The notes beneath the pieces were generated by a model. The model ran no database searches and was not told the DNA's origin. It was given only the letters and a program-made list of their open reading frames with translations. This document shows, piece by piece, positions 22,685 through 37,547 of a stretch of 64,000 nucleotides of DNA. The stretch covers positions 6,675,500-6,739,499 of the forward strand of contig WNKI01000002.1 in the NCBI GenBank assembly GCA_015350385.1. Reading direction: 5' to 3'. A program made the position numbers and the translations under genes. How positions within the stretch are numbered: the stretch's first letter is position 1; each line of letters begins with the position of its first letter. The DNA is from Aculops lycopersici (taxonomy: Eukaryota > Arthropoda > Arachnida > Trombidiformes > Eriophyidae).

Positions 22685-24392
22685 GTATTGCTACTGGTGT
22701 CTCTTGATGGTTTTCGGGGGAAACTTTTTGGTTTTGGTCGCAAAAAAACAGCAGCCAACTAAGTCACGGCCAGCAACTAAACCAACCAAAAGCCCAATGG
22801 CAACAATGCGCCAAGCAAGTGGCTAATCTTGTTGGTAGAGTTATTGATTTTTATCATTATCACTGTCCTCGTGGCCGCCGCCATGCTCATAACACCTGAG
22901 TAATCTAACCAGCCCAAGGGTGATATTAACGAATAGGACGAGCGCGATTGGCATTCTGGTCAAGTGTGAGGTTGTTTTAAAAACATATTAGTAGATATAA
23001 TTGGGAGGAGGGTTTTCTCCCTTCTATTTAGACGTAAGTCGATAGGTGCAAAGTGTCGCATTGGGGTCAAACTTTATTGGTCGATTTTTATAATTATTTT
23101 ATTGGAATGAGGCGATAAAGTTGCAGAACTTTTCCCTGGTTGAATTGAAAATTCCGCTTGCGTCGCGAGTGTTTCGGTCTTTGTTGCCACTGGTGCCGCT
23201 GCTCATATTGAAGCGAGCATTCGATTCTCCAAACGACCGCCCTCTTCCCCCCCCCTTTACCACTCGCTCGCTCTTCTCGATGGCAAGTGCCGCCGCTACA
23301 ATGAAGACCGTGGTTGACCTTTAGTGTCCGTTGGAGGAGTAAGCGAGCGAGCGAGCATCAGAAAGGAAGGCTGAGTGACCGGGTTTGGTGGTGGTTGAAG
23401 CGAGGCGCATAGCGACCCGAGTCGCTAGGTGCCCCATGGGCAGGCGCATACGTGAACGCAAACGACTCCGAGCCGCCCACAAGCGCTCAGCGCATAAGCT
23501 CGCAAGCACACGGCAGACGTTGCAACGCATACAAACGGCGCCTAAAATAACCCCGTTTGCTTCCTCTATCTTTCTTCTACTCTGTCGGAATGCGCGCATC
23601 TCAAGCGCGACCTTTTGCTTTGCTTGGTGAGCCGCGACGAGTGCCAGCCTATTGGTTGCTCCTTGCCCCTTTTCCCCTTCTCCTTCATGGTTGTAGTTTA
23701 CTTTTTCTCATTAGTTCCGCCAAGGCGAGCGAGTCATCGATGGCGAGACCAAGAGCTCGCCTACAAATCCGGCCGGAACCTCGGCTAACTCGCGGCGACA
23801 TTGGCGACGACGTCGACGGCGACAGTCGCAAAGATCATTGCAAGTGGCGTCCGAGCTCATGATTAGGATCACTCGGTGGCTATGCAGTCACTTCCAACTG
23901 CATAGCTGGCCGGCCATTCAAATCTCCTCGTCGCGCTTGTCCAACTAGCCGACGCCACCGCCTCATGGAAGCGGTGGCGAACCGACCACCATGGCCTCCC
24001 CTCTGCCCACGCCCACAAACAAGTGGTTCCGGCGGCAAGTGGGCGCTGAGCAAGAGACTGAAAGAGAGCGATAGCGCCAATCAGCTCGTCGCTCGTTGCG
24101 GCCGGCAAAATTGGAAGGCACGCAGACCAAACAGAGCTCGCATCCGATTTGCTCTGATGGCATCGTAAGCGTAACTTGCGCATATATAACTTGGCAGGCA
24201 TTCGTTGAGGTTGAGTTTTTGGAGGTTGGCGACGTCGTTTGGTGGTCTGGTTGTTATCGTTGTCGTTGTGTGAAGTTCGTGTAAACATCGACTTGTTCGT
24301 GTCCCTCTGTATCTGTCTATCTGGCTCCATGTTTGCAATGGCCGCTTGTGATTCTCCACTCTCTTGTTGCAAACACAAAAGGGGCACGCAAC

Positions 24393-24413
24393 GAATCGCA
24401 TCGCATCGCATCG
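24393..24413. repeat. (TCGCA)n pentanucleotide repeat
   Basis: About four tandem five-base units with a degenerate edge. Confidence 0.65.
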
Positions 24414-25929
24414 CGATCCGCGTTTGAACACACAGACCGCAACTTGCGAGGCGGAAGTGGGAGGAGCGGATAATTATCCAACTCCCGGTGCTTTGCAATG
24501 AAGTTAAGTCGAGTTCAGTTCAGTTTAGTTTTGGCCTGAAGTTTCTTGTTTGGTTGGTTATGGTGGCGAGTGCACAATCTAATCAAAATTAGAATTCTAG
24601 CCAACAAATGAAGCCAGCCAGCCAACCAGCCGGCTAGCGAGCAAAAGGAGTTGGCTGAACATTCTTATTGGCTCACCGGTCGGTCAGTTGCAAAGTTGTG
24701 TGTTTGGTCGACGAGCAGAGAGGTCGTCGTGGATTCTAAATGTTTAGTTGGACTGAGGTTCAACTGGACATGTCCCATTGAAGTTGCGCGCAAATGAAGA
24801 GCATAGAAAGGGCTAACTTTGGTGGAGGTAGTGGTGGTTGTAGGGACGGTGGCGGCGGCGACGTTGTCACATGAATGCCAATGCGCCGAGTGGGCGCCGC
24901 CGTGGCCGTGGTGGTTGTTGAAGGCATCAATGGCATTGCAACGCCTGTTTTATTATTGAACTTGAATCGTATCCTCCGCTAACTGAGGCTGCTATTCGTT
25001 TCCCAGAGATGTATGTTTTTCTACGATAAATTGGAGCCAAGTTTCCTATCAGCCAACTGAATGTAGCCTTAAGTTGCGCGACGCAAACCACTTGGCAACC
25101 AGAGGGGGAGAGTCGGCTAACATCAGCGCGACCGGAACTACGCTGCTGCTTGTTGTTATTGATCGCCATTCGTGTTTCAACTACTAGCGGTGTTGGCGAC
25201 GCCACCACCACCAGCCTGCAGACATCATTGGCCAGCTGCTAGTGGTGTTGGTTGCCCTTGACGTGGCACATTGAATCCTCTCGCTTGTTCCCCGGCGATT
25301 GGTTTACACTAGAGGCCGAGTGAGAGAAAGTGGCGCCACCAAGCAGCAAACTCTCGGCTGGCTGGCCGAAAAATTTCACACTCGCGCCGTTTCACAACGA
25401 CGGAGGCAATAAGAGGGAGCAAGATTTCGTCCAGTTGCTCGCATCTGAGCAGCACAAGGGTTGCAATTGTAATGGTATTGGTCGTGATAGTTTCAGTCTT
25501 GGATCCGACTCAAGAAATCCGGCTCGAGAAATGGGGAGACGACGCCCCGCTGATGAGAAGTAGCAGTGGCGGCAATAGTAGCGGCGAGCCCAAAACACAA
25601 CTAGCAGTACATTTCGACTCTAGTTCGTGGAGGTTGCCAAGTTTGCAATATATAAGCGACTAATGTCGCCGCCGTGATCGCCACTAGCAGCAGCAGCAGC
25701 AGCAACCAACCTAAACTTCCGCTAGACGCTTGCGCAACGGAACTCGAGCGACTCACATACTTGTGGGTAGAAGAGTCGCTAGGTTTACTCGCGACTCGTA
25801 AGTATTGCGTTGCTTTAACCCTTTTCAGAGGAACAAGTGGCGGCAGCGGCTGGACTAAAACCAAGAGACTGGCAACAACCTAACTGACGAAACTCGCCAA
25901 GAATCATCATTCATCTTGGTCATAGGCAG

Positions 25930-25930
<1 letters not shown>

Positions 25931-25993
<63 letters not shown>
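25931..25993. repeat. (GTT)n microsatellite, 21 units
   Basis: Twenty-one perfect GTT units, the longest perfect trinucleotide repeat in the window. It lies outside any supportable gene, unlike the interrupted CAA/CAG tracts found in exons. Confidence 0.95.
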
Positions 25994-26144
25994 GCTGTTG
26001 CTGCTGCAATTGGAAAGCCAATAGAGGAGTAGAGTGGAGTAGACAGAGAGTAAAAGCAAAGTCTCGCCTCTCTAATACTTGCAACTCTCGTCGGCCAAAC
26101 GAACGAACGAGAGAACGTTTTGCGAGTCATCACTCGCTCAAGTT

Positions 26145-26160
26145 GGCAAGCTAGCTTGCC
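26145..26160. repeat. Full copy of the 16-base palindrome GGCAAGCTAGCTTGCC
   Basis: A perfect palindrome. The same 16-mer occurs at 34155-34170, with partial copies at 14840, 18270, 21447, 27105, 27177, 27209, 51286, 57704 and 58609. All copies noted are in non-coding DNA. The function is unknown: a homodimer binding site or the end of a small repeat is possible. Confidence 0.6.
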
Positions 26161-29100
26161 AGTCGAAAGGGTTGAGCAACTTCGTGTTGCACAGATGTAG
26201 CAGCAGCGGCCGCAGCGGCAACCGAGTCAACGGAATAAACGAGCGCGAGAGGGAGAGAGAGAGTGGCCTTCGAGCGTCGCAAGATTCGTGGCAGGGAAAA
26301 CAGTTCTATTGGCTCGCCTGCAAACCGGAAGCGCGCGATCTAATCAACGAGCCTCTCCCGTTTCTCGCGAACCGAACCCAACCGAACCAATAGTTTGAAG
26401 GGCGGGGGTTTATGTGAGCGGAAACACAATGGACTCAAGTATAAAGTCGCCCGGTACTGACGCCTGATAGTGAGACTTTTGCCGCCTTGAGGCGAGCAGC
26501 AATAGGAGAGCTGCCGTGGACTTGCATTGACAATGGGAAACTTTCGCTGTCTCTATGTCTGTTGTCGTCGCTGCTTTTCCTATTGTTGTTGTTGAGAAAA
26601 GAGCCAAAGACAACGAGACCCGCCGACCGACCAACCAACGTGCGGACAGCATGCCTAAGACGCTCAAATGGTGGCCATTTGAGAGTACCGTGCGCACAAG
26701 TGAGACAAGCCAAATGGAAATGCCTCCACTCTGTCGCCGAGACAATCGGTGCTCGCCGTCTCTTTCACAACCACCAACACAAGACAGTGACCGGAAACGC
26801 AAAGTGTTTGCGCTGGCCGTCTGTCTTACGTCAGTTTGTGCGATTGAGAATTGGCCCAAACTTTTGCGCTCGGTATCTGTGGTACGGCGTGACATGTGGT
26901 GCAAGAGTCCTGTGTGAGAGGAAACCAAATGTGCTGAACCTGGGAGCGAAAACCGGAATAGAAGCGGTCAAAATCCACCTCGATTATTGTTATCTCCTGT
27001 TGGTAACCTGGCCGGCGGTCAACACGAGCCACACAATCATTAGAGTGGTTGGTTTGGTTTCCACTAACCGACCCACTGGCCAGCAGGGGCCAGCAAAGTA
27101 GCGCGGCAAGCTAGCTCTGGCTTAAAACAAACAGGAAGCCCTCGGGTTGGTTGCAGGCGGCGAACAACGAGCGCGCGGCAAGCTAGCTAGGTGGCTGGTC
27201 AGACGCTTAGCTAGCTTGCCAACTAGTCCGGGCGGCTACCTGTATGGAACCAAGACCAACCGCCAAGACAACGACGGACGTGACAATGACAGCTGCCACC
27301 ACCACCGCCGCCATGGACACGGGCTCCAAACCGCCGCGGCCACTGAGAGCGACACGTGAGCCGCCCCTCTCCCCCGTTGGCACTGACGGGTAGCGTGGTG
27401 GTTAAGTGTATTGCTGCTGCTGTCGCCGCCGCCGCCGCCACTGTTGTTGTTGTTGTTCGAGTTGCACACAGGTTCACCTGTTTGCGCCTCGCGAAACGTA
27501 AAGTCGCCTAAGCGGCGCGGCGTGCCGGTGTCTTGGCATTCGGCAAACACTCAAATTCATTGACAGAAACTCACACACCTCGACCATTGAGGGACCCGCT
27601 TAATGGCTAAAGCCATTGAGCTGGCGAGTCACCATTACAACTAACTCCCTCAACCTTGAGCTTTGCCACTAGCCAAACCCAAAAACTCAGGCCTGCCTCA
27701 CAATTGAATCCACCTCTCGCTACTTAGTGATGTCTCGCCGCCGCCTCCTCCTCTTGGTGTTTGGTTGGCAGAAGCTATCTTCTGTCGAGTTGAATTGCCT
27801 GATTGATTGTTGCTGGCCCAATTGCTTACTCCATGATCCTGGCGTATAAAAGCCATCTTGCGCTTAGCTCAATCTTTGTGGCGTTTGGTCCAGGAAGCAA
27901 CAAAAGGGAGAATAAAAGGAAAAACAACAACGCAACTTCCGCTAGTCGCTTACTCTCAAAGACTTTTAGGCGGCTCCACTTGGTGGTGGTGGTAGCGAAG
28001 AATCTGCGGCCATGTAGATGACACACACACACACACCGATTGTCAGTGGCCCGCCAACTAGTTTTCGGTTGCTAGCTTGTCAACTGGCTGCTAAGACTGA
28101 GGCTGAGATTCACAACAGTCGGTGGCACTACATGACAGCCAACAAAAACACCAACAAGAATACCAGCAGCAGCAGGCAGCGTTAGTGAGTAAGTGAGAGG
28201 ATAGCGCACCGGAAGTTGTCTCGCCAGACCAGTGAACGCGGACAAAAGTCTTGGCTCTCGGTCGGTGCTGCAACCACTAAGCGCAGCGGGCGGCTTGCGC
28301 TGGTCGTTATTTTTCCCTTCCATCTCTCGACTTCTACTCTCGCCCCACTCTGACCACCACCATGCCACCGAGCTCCAGTAGTGTAGTGGTGGCACGCCGC
28401 AGCCAACGCGACCAAAATTACGCCCAAAGGAGAGGGACAGAGAGAGTTTTCTTTGGCCAGCTGCGATTAATTATCCAAAGCGAGCAAACGGTGAAGCAAA
28501 TCATAGATAAAATGAGAGCGAGTAAAAGTCAGATAGCTCTTAAAGAGCCAGACCTCCTCCATCATGAGCCAGAAGTTGCTAAATGGACTTGCGCCTTTTT
28601 CCCTTGCACTTTCCTCACAACTGTTCCCGCGTTGATTTTCTAACTGACGCTTTTTTCAGTTGCCTGGTCGTTTGGTTGCTTGGATCACTAAGTGGGTTTA
28701 GAGGGAGAGAGAGAGAGAGATTTTGCTCGAAGTCGTCGTTGTTATGACCATCAACCAACCAACCGAGTGAGTGAGACAAGTTGCCATGTCCAAAAACTAA
28801 AATTTCACTCTCTCTCCCTCTCTCTCTTTTCCAACTCTGGTAATAAAAGAGAGAGGTGCTTTGGTTTAATACGACAACATGGGTACCGTTCTGATGCCTC
28901 CACTAAGACAAGACGCACAATTTGCAGCCACAAATAATAATTGAATTCTCCTCTGCTTTCGTTGGCCACCGACACAAGCGACAAGCGGAAGTGGCCGGCG
29001 CTTTGGTCGCACGGAACAGAGGAAGAGGAAACTCGATTTTGTGAGAAAATATAAAATTGAGTTCAAATTTCAAGAATCAGCCATTCCACTTGCTTCCAGA

Positions 29101-29365
29101 AAAAACTCGTTGGTTCCTTTTGCTTTGATCAAATGAAAAATCTCTCAACCTACTAAGATATAATCCCAAAATATAAGGCCTAAAGTGCGTTCAATGTGAT
29201 TGCCTCAGAAGCTAGGCCAAGATTTTCTCTTTCTTCTTGGAGCGAAATTGCGACGACGAGAAGTCGAATACGAGTAGGGTAGCATTATGGTCCGATTTCA
29301 AGTCTCATTTCTACTTTGGACTCTGCCTTAAAGGAGGGAGCCAGCATAAGTGGCCTTGGGGCTCT

Positions 29366-29399
29366 CGTTGTTGTTGTTGCTGTTGTTGTTGTTGTTGTT
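29366..29399. repeat. (GTT)n microsatellite
   Basis: About eleven GTT units with one GCT interruption, followed by TCGTCG. Confidence 0.8.
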
Positions 29400-30689
29400 A
29401 TCGTCGTCGTTGGTCTCGCCAATACAACCGGAGGAAAGAAACGACCACGACGATTGCTAGCTCATCTTTGCGATGGAACATGAGCTGCCAATTATACAAG
29501 TGACGCACAACTGTAGCCTGATCGTATTGCAATCGTATTTCCACATGCTAAAGGCGGAAGTTGCCGTGGCGGCGGCAACAGCAACCATCATGGAAAAGAC
29601 GGCGACAACCAGATTCACACGAGGACATTGGCGCCTGCAAGTGGCGTCCGTGATATCGGGCGCCTTTTTTGGAATGACATGACTGAGAGATTGACTCTCG
29701 GGGAGGAGGAGGGAGAAAACTTTGGTTTAAGGGGGAAATGTTGGCGATAAAGTTAAGCCTATTCACAGTTTCACTCTCCTCCTCCTCCTCCATCTAGATC
29801 CTTGAAGTCTTCCAATGTAATTTTCCTCTCGCGCCAACTGAACACCAAAATTCGAGCGAAAATTACTAGTTACCACAATAACTCTTCTGTGTGTGCGTGT
29901 GTGTATGTGTGTGTGCGGCCATGTGAATGAGCGAGCCGCTCGAACAAGTGTCTCTTCGTCTTCTTTCTCATTGGATCACTTCCTATTACTTCCTTAGCTT
30001 GCTCTTTTCAGCCAGTGGGTTTGTCTTCGCTTCGTAGTTCTCGTTGTTGCTCTCGATTGCAATTGAATCAAATGAAACGTTGCCGCGCCGACCAGCCACC
30101 CCAATTCTAGTTGGGACAACGCCACCTCCTCAGATGATGGGACAAAGATAAACTAGCCAACGTTTGTGTCCATTTAGATCGATAGATGGAGGAAAGCTCA
30201 ATGAAGTGGCAAAACCACCTGCTCGTTCAAATGGCCCACCGGCTCACCACATAAGCAGTGCGAGCCTACCAATTGGCTAGTCAGGTTTTTGAACCATCGA
30301 AGCGAGTTGCTAGTTAACTTGAGTTGCTTGACAAACAAACACAAACTCAAACACAAACCGACTTTTGCTACATGACGAAAGCGACAGCGGCTCCGACGAC
30401 AATCTCATCAGATGCATGTTTGGCGGCATCCTCCTTTCTCTAAAGTAAGTCAGCTGGTTGGCTTTGGTTGATTCAGCTTAGCTTGTCTCGCTCACCATCC
30501 AGTCAGTCAGTATGTGGGCAAAAAAGTTGTTGGTCTGATCAGAGAAATAGGGGGAAAGAGTTAAGTGTTCTTCAGAGGGTAGAAAACAGGAAAAGTGGGA
30601 GAAAATTGGGAGTTTGTCCACTTTTAAGCGGAAAGAGGAGGAGATGGGAAAATTTCACTTTGCTAAAGCTAGCCTCAACTTTGTTGTTG

Positions 30690-30716
30690 TCGTCGTCGTC
30701 GTCGTCGTCGTCGTCG
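30690..30716. repeat. (TCG)n microsatellite
   Basis: About nine TCG units directly after a short GTT run. Confidence 0.85.
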
Positions 30717-32441
30717 CTACAACCGCCAGCACCAACACCAAAAGTAAAGGCGACATTTGCTAATGTCAACTTTCCTCCTATTTGGTGTTTGAGTTTAGTT
30801 TTGTGTATGTTTCAATGTCAGCCGAACGCCTATAGCTGGGCGGCCGGCGGGCTTTTTGGCGACAACCAAGAGCAAAGTTGCTCGCATTCTAGACAAGTGA
30901 GCAACTTTCTGGCTCTCTAAATTTGGCGATGTTATTTACGCCAAACTTGGGGGCGACGAAAGTTGCCCCAGAGTTTCAACCAACCAACCAACGGCAGGCA
31001 AAGCATGCGATAAATCCACTCTGCTCCCTTTTCTATCTATTTTGCGATCCTCCCTCTTCTTCTCGTGCCACTTTTGCCTTTGACTTTGGTGTTCGTTTGC
31101 GAGATTCGGTGAAGCGGAGAAAAGAAACTCGAGGGTCTAAATCGTCCGGCGTTTTGCCAGCTTTTTCCAGTTTTAGTTTTAGTTTCGGCTCTGGTTTTTG
31201 TTTTTGTTTTAGCGGTCCATTTACTCTAAAGGAAAGTTGCAACTTTTGCCGCAAAGATAGCGACCACGACCACGACCACGATTAACAATAAATTAGCGAG
31301 ACCATTCGAGCTAGGCGACGCAACGGGTAAACTGGCGAGCTTGCGGTGCATGCAGATTATCTGCCAGTTTAGAGGCAGATTTTGAACGGAGGCCGAGGTA
31401 AACTTTGAACTTTGTTCTGCTGAGAGCTGGAAGTTTGGGCTTTCCCAAGGAGAGATTCTGCTCAATCTATCTACCGATCGATGGCATGATCCCAAGATGG
31501 AAACCGCAGCAGGTTTTTCGGGTTCTCGCTATGCGCTTAAACTAACCATGTCGCGGTGCCTCTCAAAATCTAATGCGAGATTCAGAGGCTCAATCTAAAT
31601 GGATCTCCTTCCCCACTTGAGGTGAGGAGCAGGTAAGCAGCGTGGGAATTCTATTGAATTCAATGGAATCGGTATTAGATCAGTGGATTGTTGAATCAAC
31701 ACGCGTTGTTGTGATTCAACAACAATGATCCGCTTTTCTTCTGCGAGTGTCTGTCAATACTAGTGTCCAAAAATAGCCCCAAATCTCATTGTGTTACATG
31801 CACCTGAATCTTCTACTCCCACTCCCTTGGGCCTGCGACTTGCGAGCTTTGAGTTTGCAGCTAGACGGAAGTGGCGCGTAGGCGGCTCTCTAGCTCGATG
31901 GCCAACCAGGCGGCCCACCGACTCACCGACCAACAGACCAACGAACCGGGTATTGGCCCGACTGTTGGACTCGCTGGCCGCTTTAGTGGCGCCTGTCAAG
32001 ACTCAATATGGTAACTAAATCCCGGAAGCAGATAGATGGAAATGGAGAGAGAGGGAGAATGGCAAGCTATTCAGCGAGCTTGTAAAGATAAAACTACTCC
32101 AATTTGACGTTTTCTATCCTGTTTTTCTTGCGAGGGCGATCAAGTTTTATTTGCTCGTTTCTGACACAAGCGAGTTGGACGCCCAGCTTCCAACTCTACG
32201 AAAGCGCTTAAAGTGGACGAGGTAATTGGAGTGTTGAAAGTGATGAAGTTGGGGAACATGCACGGAGACGGCAAAGTCATCATCTCCTCGTGACAAGCTT
32301 GCCAGCCAATCCAAAAACAACTGCCACTACCTGTCGCACGAAATAGCTCCCTCTCGGAGGGCGTCGAGTTTTGCCTATTAATCATTTAGATTGCATCTGA
32401 ATGGACGAATACAATCTAACTCGCATCTGGTGAGCAGGAAT

Positions 32442-32643
<202 letters not shown>

Positions 32644-32663
32644 NNNNNNNNNNNNNNNNNNNN
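32644..32663. other. Assembly gap (20 N)
   Basis: Exactly 20 undetermined bases, with one more N at 32667 inside the following AG tract. The isolated N points to base-call or polishing uncertainty in the tract. Confidence 0.98.
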
Positions 32664-32667
32664 AGAN

Positions 32668-32708
<41 letters not shown>
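32664..32708. repeat. (AG)n microsatellite
   Basis: About 22 AG units after the gap, including the single N at 32667. It is probably the continuation of the AG tract on the other side of the gap. Confidence 0.9.
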
Positions 32709-32711
<3 letters not shown>

Positions 32712-34154
32712 GGAAAAACAAGAAAAGAGAACGGGTGAAACGGGAGTGTCCCACTTGAACTCGGCGACGTCAATCACACGGGTTGATTTGAATTGAACAG
32801 CGGCAGCAAGTCGAAACGGAACAAAACAGAACTCTCCTTTTCGAAGCGAGAAATATAATAGGCCAGAAAGGGTCTACAGAAACTTGAGCTGAATTGCAGG
32901 CCCCAGTATTAGCCAGCTGGTGAGCTGCAAGTGATTGCTGGGCAATCAAATTTATGCAGCCAGTTGCCAGCGAGACAAACTAACAAACTTCCGTTGCCTC
33001 CTACAGGCGCCTTGGTTGCGGCAACAATTTTCAGAGCCTCAGCTTGTTGGCTGGTTGTCTGTTTGGTTGGCCAAATGAGTCGCTGTTTTCTCTTGCTGTC
33101 ACTGTTGGTTGCCTCCACAACCACTACAACTACTCTTTTGCCTCCTAGTATCATATGGCCCGCGAGCGTGTGATTGTTTGTTACAGAGAGAAATCCAACA
33201 AGTCAGGCAAATAGCTCGAGCAGAGATGAAATTTGGGAAACACGCAGCAGCAGCGGCTGCATTCGAGTGAAAGCATTTTGTCAAATTACATGCGCCCAAA
33301 AGGTTGGAGAGACGGAGTAAAACTAACTGGCTGAATGGCGGAAACTGGAGGGTGATTCACAACTTGTAAGGAAACATAAGATTGAAGTGGAGTGGAGGTT
33401 GAAAATACTCGGCAAACTATGAGAGTTTGCCTCCTTCTAGCCAGCTGCAAGATGATTCAGTCAATCAGTTTAATCAAATCCTATCCAAAGGGCGAGCAGT
33501 TTTCCTATTTCGTCGCACTGTTTAATTCGCACGACGAGATAGTTGCCGCCTTTAGTTGGCTTTCCGCTAAAATATTGGTGTTTGTATAGTAAAAGAGGCG
33601 AGAGTAGAACATCATTGATGGAGTGAGCATTCAGAAATCAAAATGTCCCATCTACCTGCGAGTAGCCGCCACGCTAAGACCATAGCGGCAAGCCCGCTTT
33701 TCTCCCACCAACAACCCCGTGTGTGCGAAGCAAGTTGAGCAGCGTCCGGCCCGTATCCAATGCAAACACAATAAGCCCGTTCGCGTGCATATCACCGGGA
33801 ACGCGTACCAAAATTGCGCTGCCTGCTGTCATTCCATCCGATTTGGCAAAAACATTCAAGTTTTCCTTTGACCAGCCAAGAGAAACGAAGCGAGTTACGT
33901 TCTAGTACTGCTTCTGTTGCCGACTGGCGAGGAGATCAATCAGGTTGATGATATTGAGCAGCGGCAGTTTGGAAAGCACCAAGAGTGACGTGGCCATCGG
34001 AGTAGATGGAAGCAAAAACAAAAGTGCGTGCCGCCAACTTTCTCTCTTCCGTTTGTTTTTTCATTCGTCAACGTAGCTACGACTGACGAGGAGCAGAGCA
34101 AGCAAGTGAAAGTACCTATGATGTCTGCTCATGAGGCGCACACAAGTTTGATTC

Positions 34155-34170
34155 GGCAAGCTAGCTTGCC
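34155..34170. repeat. Second full copy of the 16-base palindrome
   Basis: Identical to the copy at 26145-26160. The three bases on the right (AAT) differ from the other copy (AGT), so the shared part is essentially the palindrome itself. Confidence 0.6.
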
Positions 34171-37100
34171 AATCCAAATTGGCGTCTCTGTCTAAGCAAT
34201 GATAGCAACAACAACAACGAGATAGCGACCGAAAAGGTTTTAGCAGCTAATCGGGGAGTTGAACGAACAAAATGTGTCTCCCTGATAGACTAACAGAAAG
34301 AGGGGTGGCCCTTCGAAGTAATGAAAGTGGCCAGCTGGCGGGCTCATTAGTGTCGGCCGACCAGCGACCACCTGCTCACCTCATCGAAATGCAGCGCTAA
34401 TGGTGGACAATCATCAGGCTAATCATCGCATAAATATGATTTGTAACTCGCTCTCCCTCTCTCTCACTCTCTCACTAATATTTGCGCTGTCCACTGTCCG
34501 GCATACAAGTTGCCAGCAATGAGCTCATCACGTTGAGGACCCATGAAACCTTAATGCCGCTTAGCTTGGTGGCACTAGTAATGAATGGCCAAAGTATCTC
34601 ATCACCATCATCATAATCGTCGAGCCCGGGCTCGAAATCGTCGACAACGAACCCTAGCAAGTGGATAGAACTTTTGTTGAATTTTCCCCCTTCCTTCAAT
34701 AGTGTAAATCTTCTCATAATCAAGGAGCCAAAAGAGTGGCCAAAGTAAAAGTGGTTGAAGTGGAGGTGAGAAAATACATTGTTAGGTATGTTGGCTATAC
34801 AGACACATACAGAGCTTGCCTCATGTGAGCATCACTCACTTGCTCGCACACAAAAACGCGAACCTGCTTGCCATTTGACCTTATGGAAAGCGACACCAAA
34901 CCAGACGAGACCTTTGAAAAAGAAGCCAAGGGTTTCGATGTCAGCGGTGAAGTATGAGAGTTAGAATGACGACCAAAGTTGGGCTAAAAGTTGAGACGAG
35001 CAACGAATGGCGAGCTAAGGCATTAGCATAACTTAATTCCGCTTTCCAGTTGTCGGCCGTTGGACTCCTCCATCCTTTCAGCACTTCCGCTTGGTATCAT
35101 ACCCGCGCTATGTGCCGCTCGCTGGTTTGCATTTGCTTCTCATTGCGGCACCTAGCGACATATCGTCGGTGGAGTTGCCGCTCATCACTCTTATTATTTA
35201 TGGCGCCGCCTGACGCTTGTTTTCCTCACCATTATCATCTCCATTTCATAGTTTGCTCCTCTCTTGCTGCAAACTCGGACCGGCAACCAGCAAACGGGAG
35301 AGGGATTTCGAAGCGGAAGTTGAGGTGCCGGCGTTGCGGATGCGGAAGTGGAGGCAACCAGATAACGCGGCGGCGGCAATATATCGACACGCTCGAGTCA
35401 ACTGGCCGACGTAGGTTCTCTGGCGCCACCGACTCGTTTCCTCTGTTGTCGATCGTCGACCAGTGGGCTCCGCTATGCGCAATTCAGTTTCACTTGCGGC
35501 GTCTCTCGTTGCACCTGTTCAAGTTGTAATGAGATCGGCGTAAGCTCGGCCAAAACATAGAGGCAATCTGATACTGCAGATGCCGCAATCGCTGCTGCTG
35601 CTGCTGCTCCTCCTCCTCGGTAGTGCCACTACCAACCAGCGAGCCAACCACAATATAGCATCCAATGGAATCGGACGTGATGTGACTCGGGGGCGCGCGT
35701 ATCAAAATGCCGATGCCATAAAGGCGCTATCATTTTTCGCCAATCTTATCGCCGTCCTTGCCCACACAAACACCCATGCACACAACAGGGGACCGTTGCC
35801 TTTCCTCACTTACCGACTCTCTTGCTCACCAACTCAATGGCTGGCTCGTGGTTTGCCTTTCACATACAAAGATGGGATTTATTTTGAAGGGCACCACGAG
35901 GGGAAAATTGAGAAAAGTATTGAGGTCGATGGGCCATTTGGCTGGCTTTCCGATTCATGGCTCGAGCTCGTTGAGGCACGAAATCGAAGCAGAGGCAACG
36001 ATGTCGTGCTGCATGCAAACTATGTAGGCCAACTCAGGCTCATGCTTATACTCAAACTTAAGCGGGATAAAACTCTCGTTCTAGCTGGTTTGGTGGATTT
36101 TCCCTTGCTAGCTAAAGGGATAGTTAAACGGAAAGAGAGAGAGAGAGAGAGACCAACTGAATAGTTTCGTCGCCACACCATCGCCATTTCTATCGTCACA
36201 CGAGAGTAGCGGCTAAGCATCGATGGAAAATGCGGCGGGCTAGCAAGTAAACTAAAGGAAGTTGGAGGCCAGACAGGTGAGCTCGCGACTGCCACTTTGT
36301 GCTCGCTACCACTGGCGCTGCTGCCAACCGGAAACTTTATCATTTGCGCAAACATAAGAAGCTCGAGCGCGGCGCGCCCCAGTTACGCTCCCTCTCCCTC
36401 TTTGGTTGGTTGGTGCGAAATTTATCTTCTTTTTCTCATCCTCTTCTATTTGCAAAAGGGTTAAACCTATTGAGTTTCCTGAAACGAACGATCGGCTAGT
36501 CGACGTCGTCGCGGTTGCTGTCTAGCTGGTGGGTCGGTTGCATTACTCAAGCTGAGCAGTGCACCGGTCACTGTGGAGTGGAGGAGAAGAGAGGGGCGAG
36601 CGGAATGGGGAGCGAGAGGAACCGGAAGTCCACGGCTCGGGGCGTGTCGCGCGAACGCGGCACCGGAAGCTCACTCAGCAGCCGTTTCAGCTGGGCGAGC
36701 TACTCGGTGGTTGTGGTGGGCGTGTGCAGCATCGTTGGCCACAAGCTGGGATCTCTTAGCAAACCTAAATGAAGAGCGAGACGCCGATGATTCCGAGGAC
36801 GCTGACAAAGACCGAGAGAGACGGCGGCAAAAACGCATACGACATCGCAAAGCGGTTCGAAAAGATGGCCGCCACCTAAAAGTAGCAACGGAAGTATTGG
36901 CTGCCACCTGCTCGCTCGAGCTCAAGTCCCGAGTCTCGCAAGACGATCAATTTGCATAACAACATCAAACGGTAGCATAAGCTAGCAAGCTCTCGAGTAG
37001 TTTCTTTTTCTCCCCTTCGCCCATTCGAATAACACAGACCCAGACAAGAGAATAGCAGAAAGCTTGGCCAGCGATGCAACCAACACTGTCCTTGCTGCCT

Positions 37101-37547
37101 TGCCGTCGCTACACTGTCAATGGATCCTCTTTCTATTCCTTTCGCTCTCACTTTCCTTCTCCAGCCGCGAGTTTGAGAGGAAGTGAAACCTTTCCGGTGC
37201 AGTCTGTTTAGCTTAATCGATGGCAAGAGACATGCGGCAACTCTGGCTACCAACTTGAAAAAAAATTGCTTCTCTCTTGGAATCAGCATTCATGATGTCG
37301 GCAGTAGCGGCGGCGGGGAGACTACTGAATGAATTGAATCCACTATTGACAAGCTAGTAGTGGCCACTGGTGGTGGGGATCGAGTCAAAGTGCAAACTTA
37401 TGCACGTCACTTGCTGATTTGTATTCCATTTCCTCGAATGGCGGGCCTGTCTCTCAAATGGTTTGGTGTCGGTGGCTATTGTTGTCGATACTACTATTAG
37501 CCTCTAGCTACTCGCTATGATAAAGGCTAACAAAACTTTGAGAATCA

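Noticed and set aside
23869..24498. 209-residue frame on the - strand
   Set aside because: It overlaps several equally long frames in other phases, lacks any recognisable domain, and looks like open frame by chance in CpG-rich DNA.
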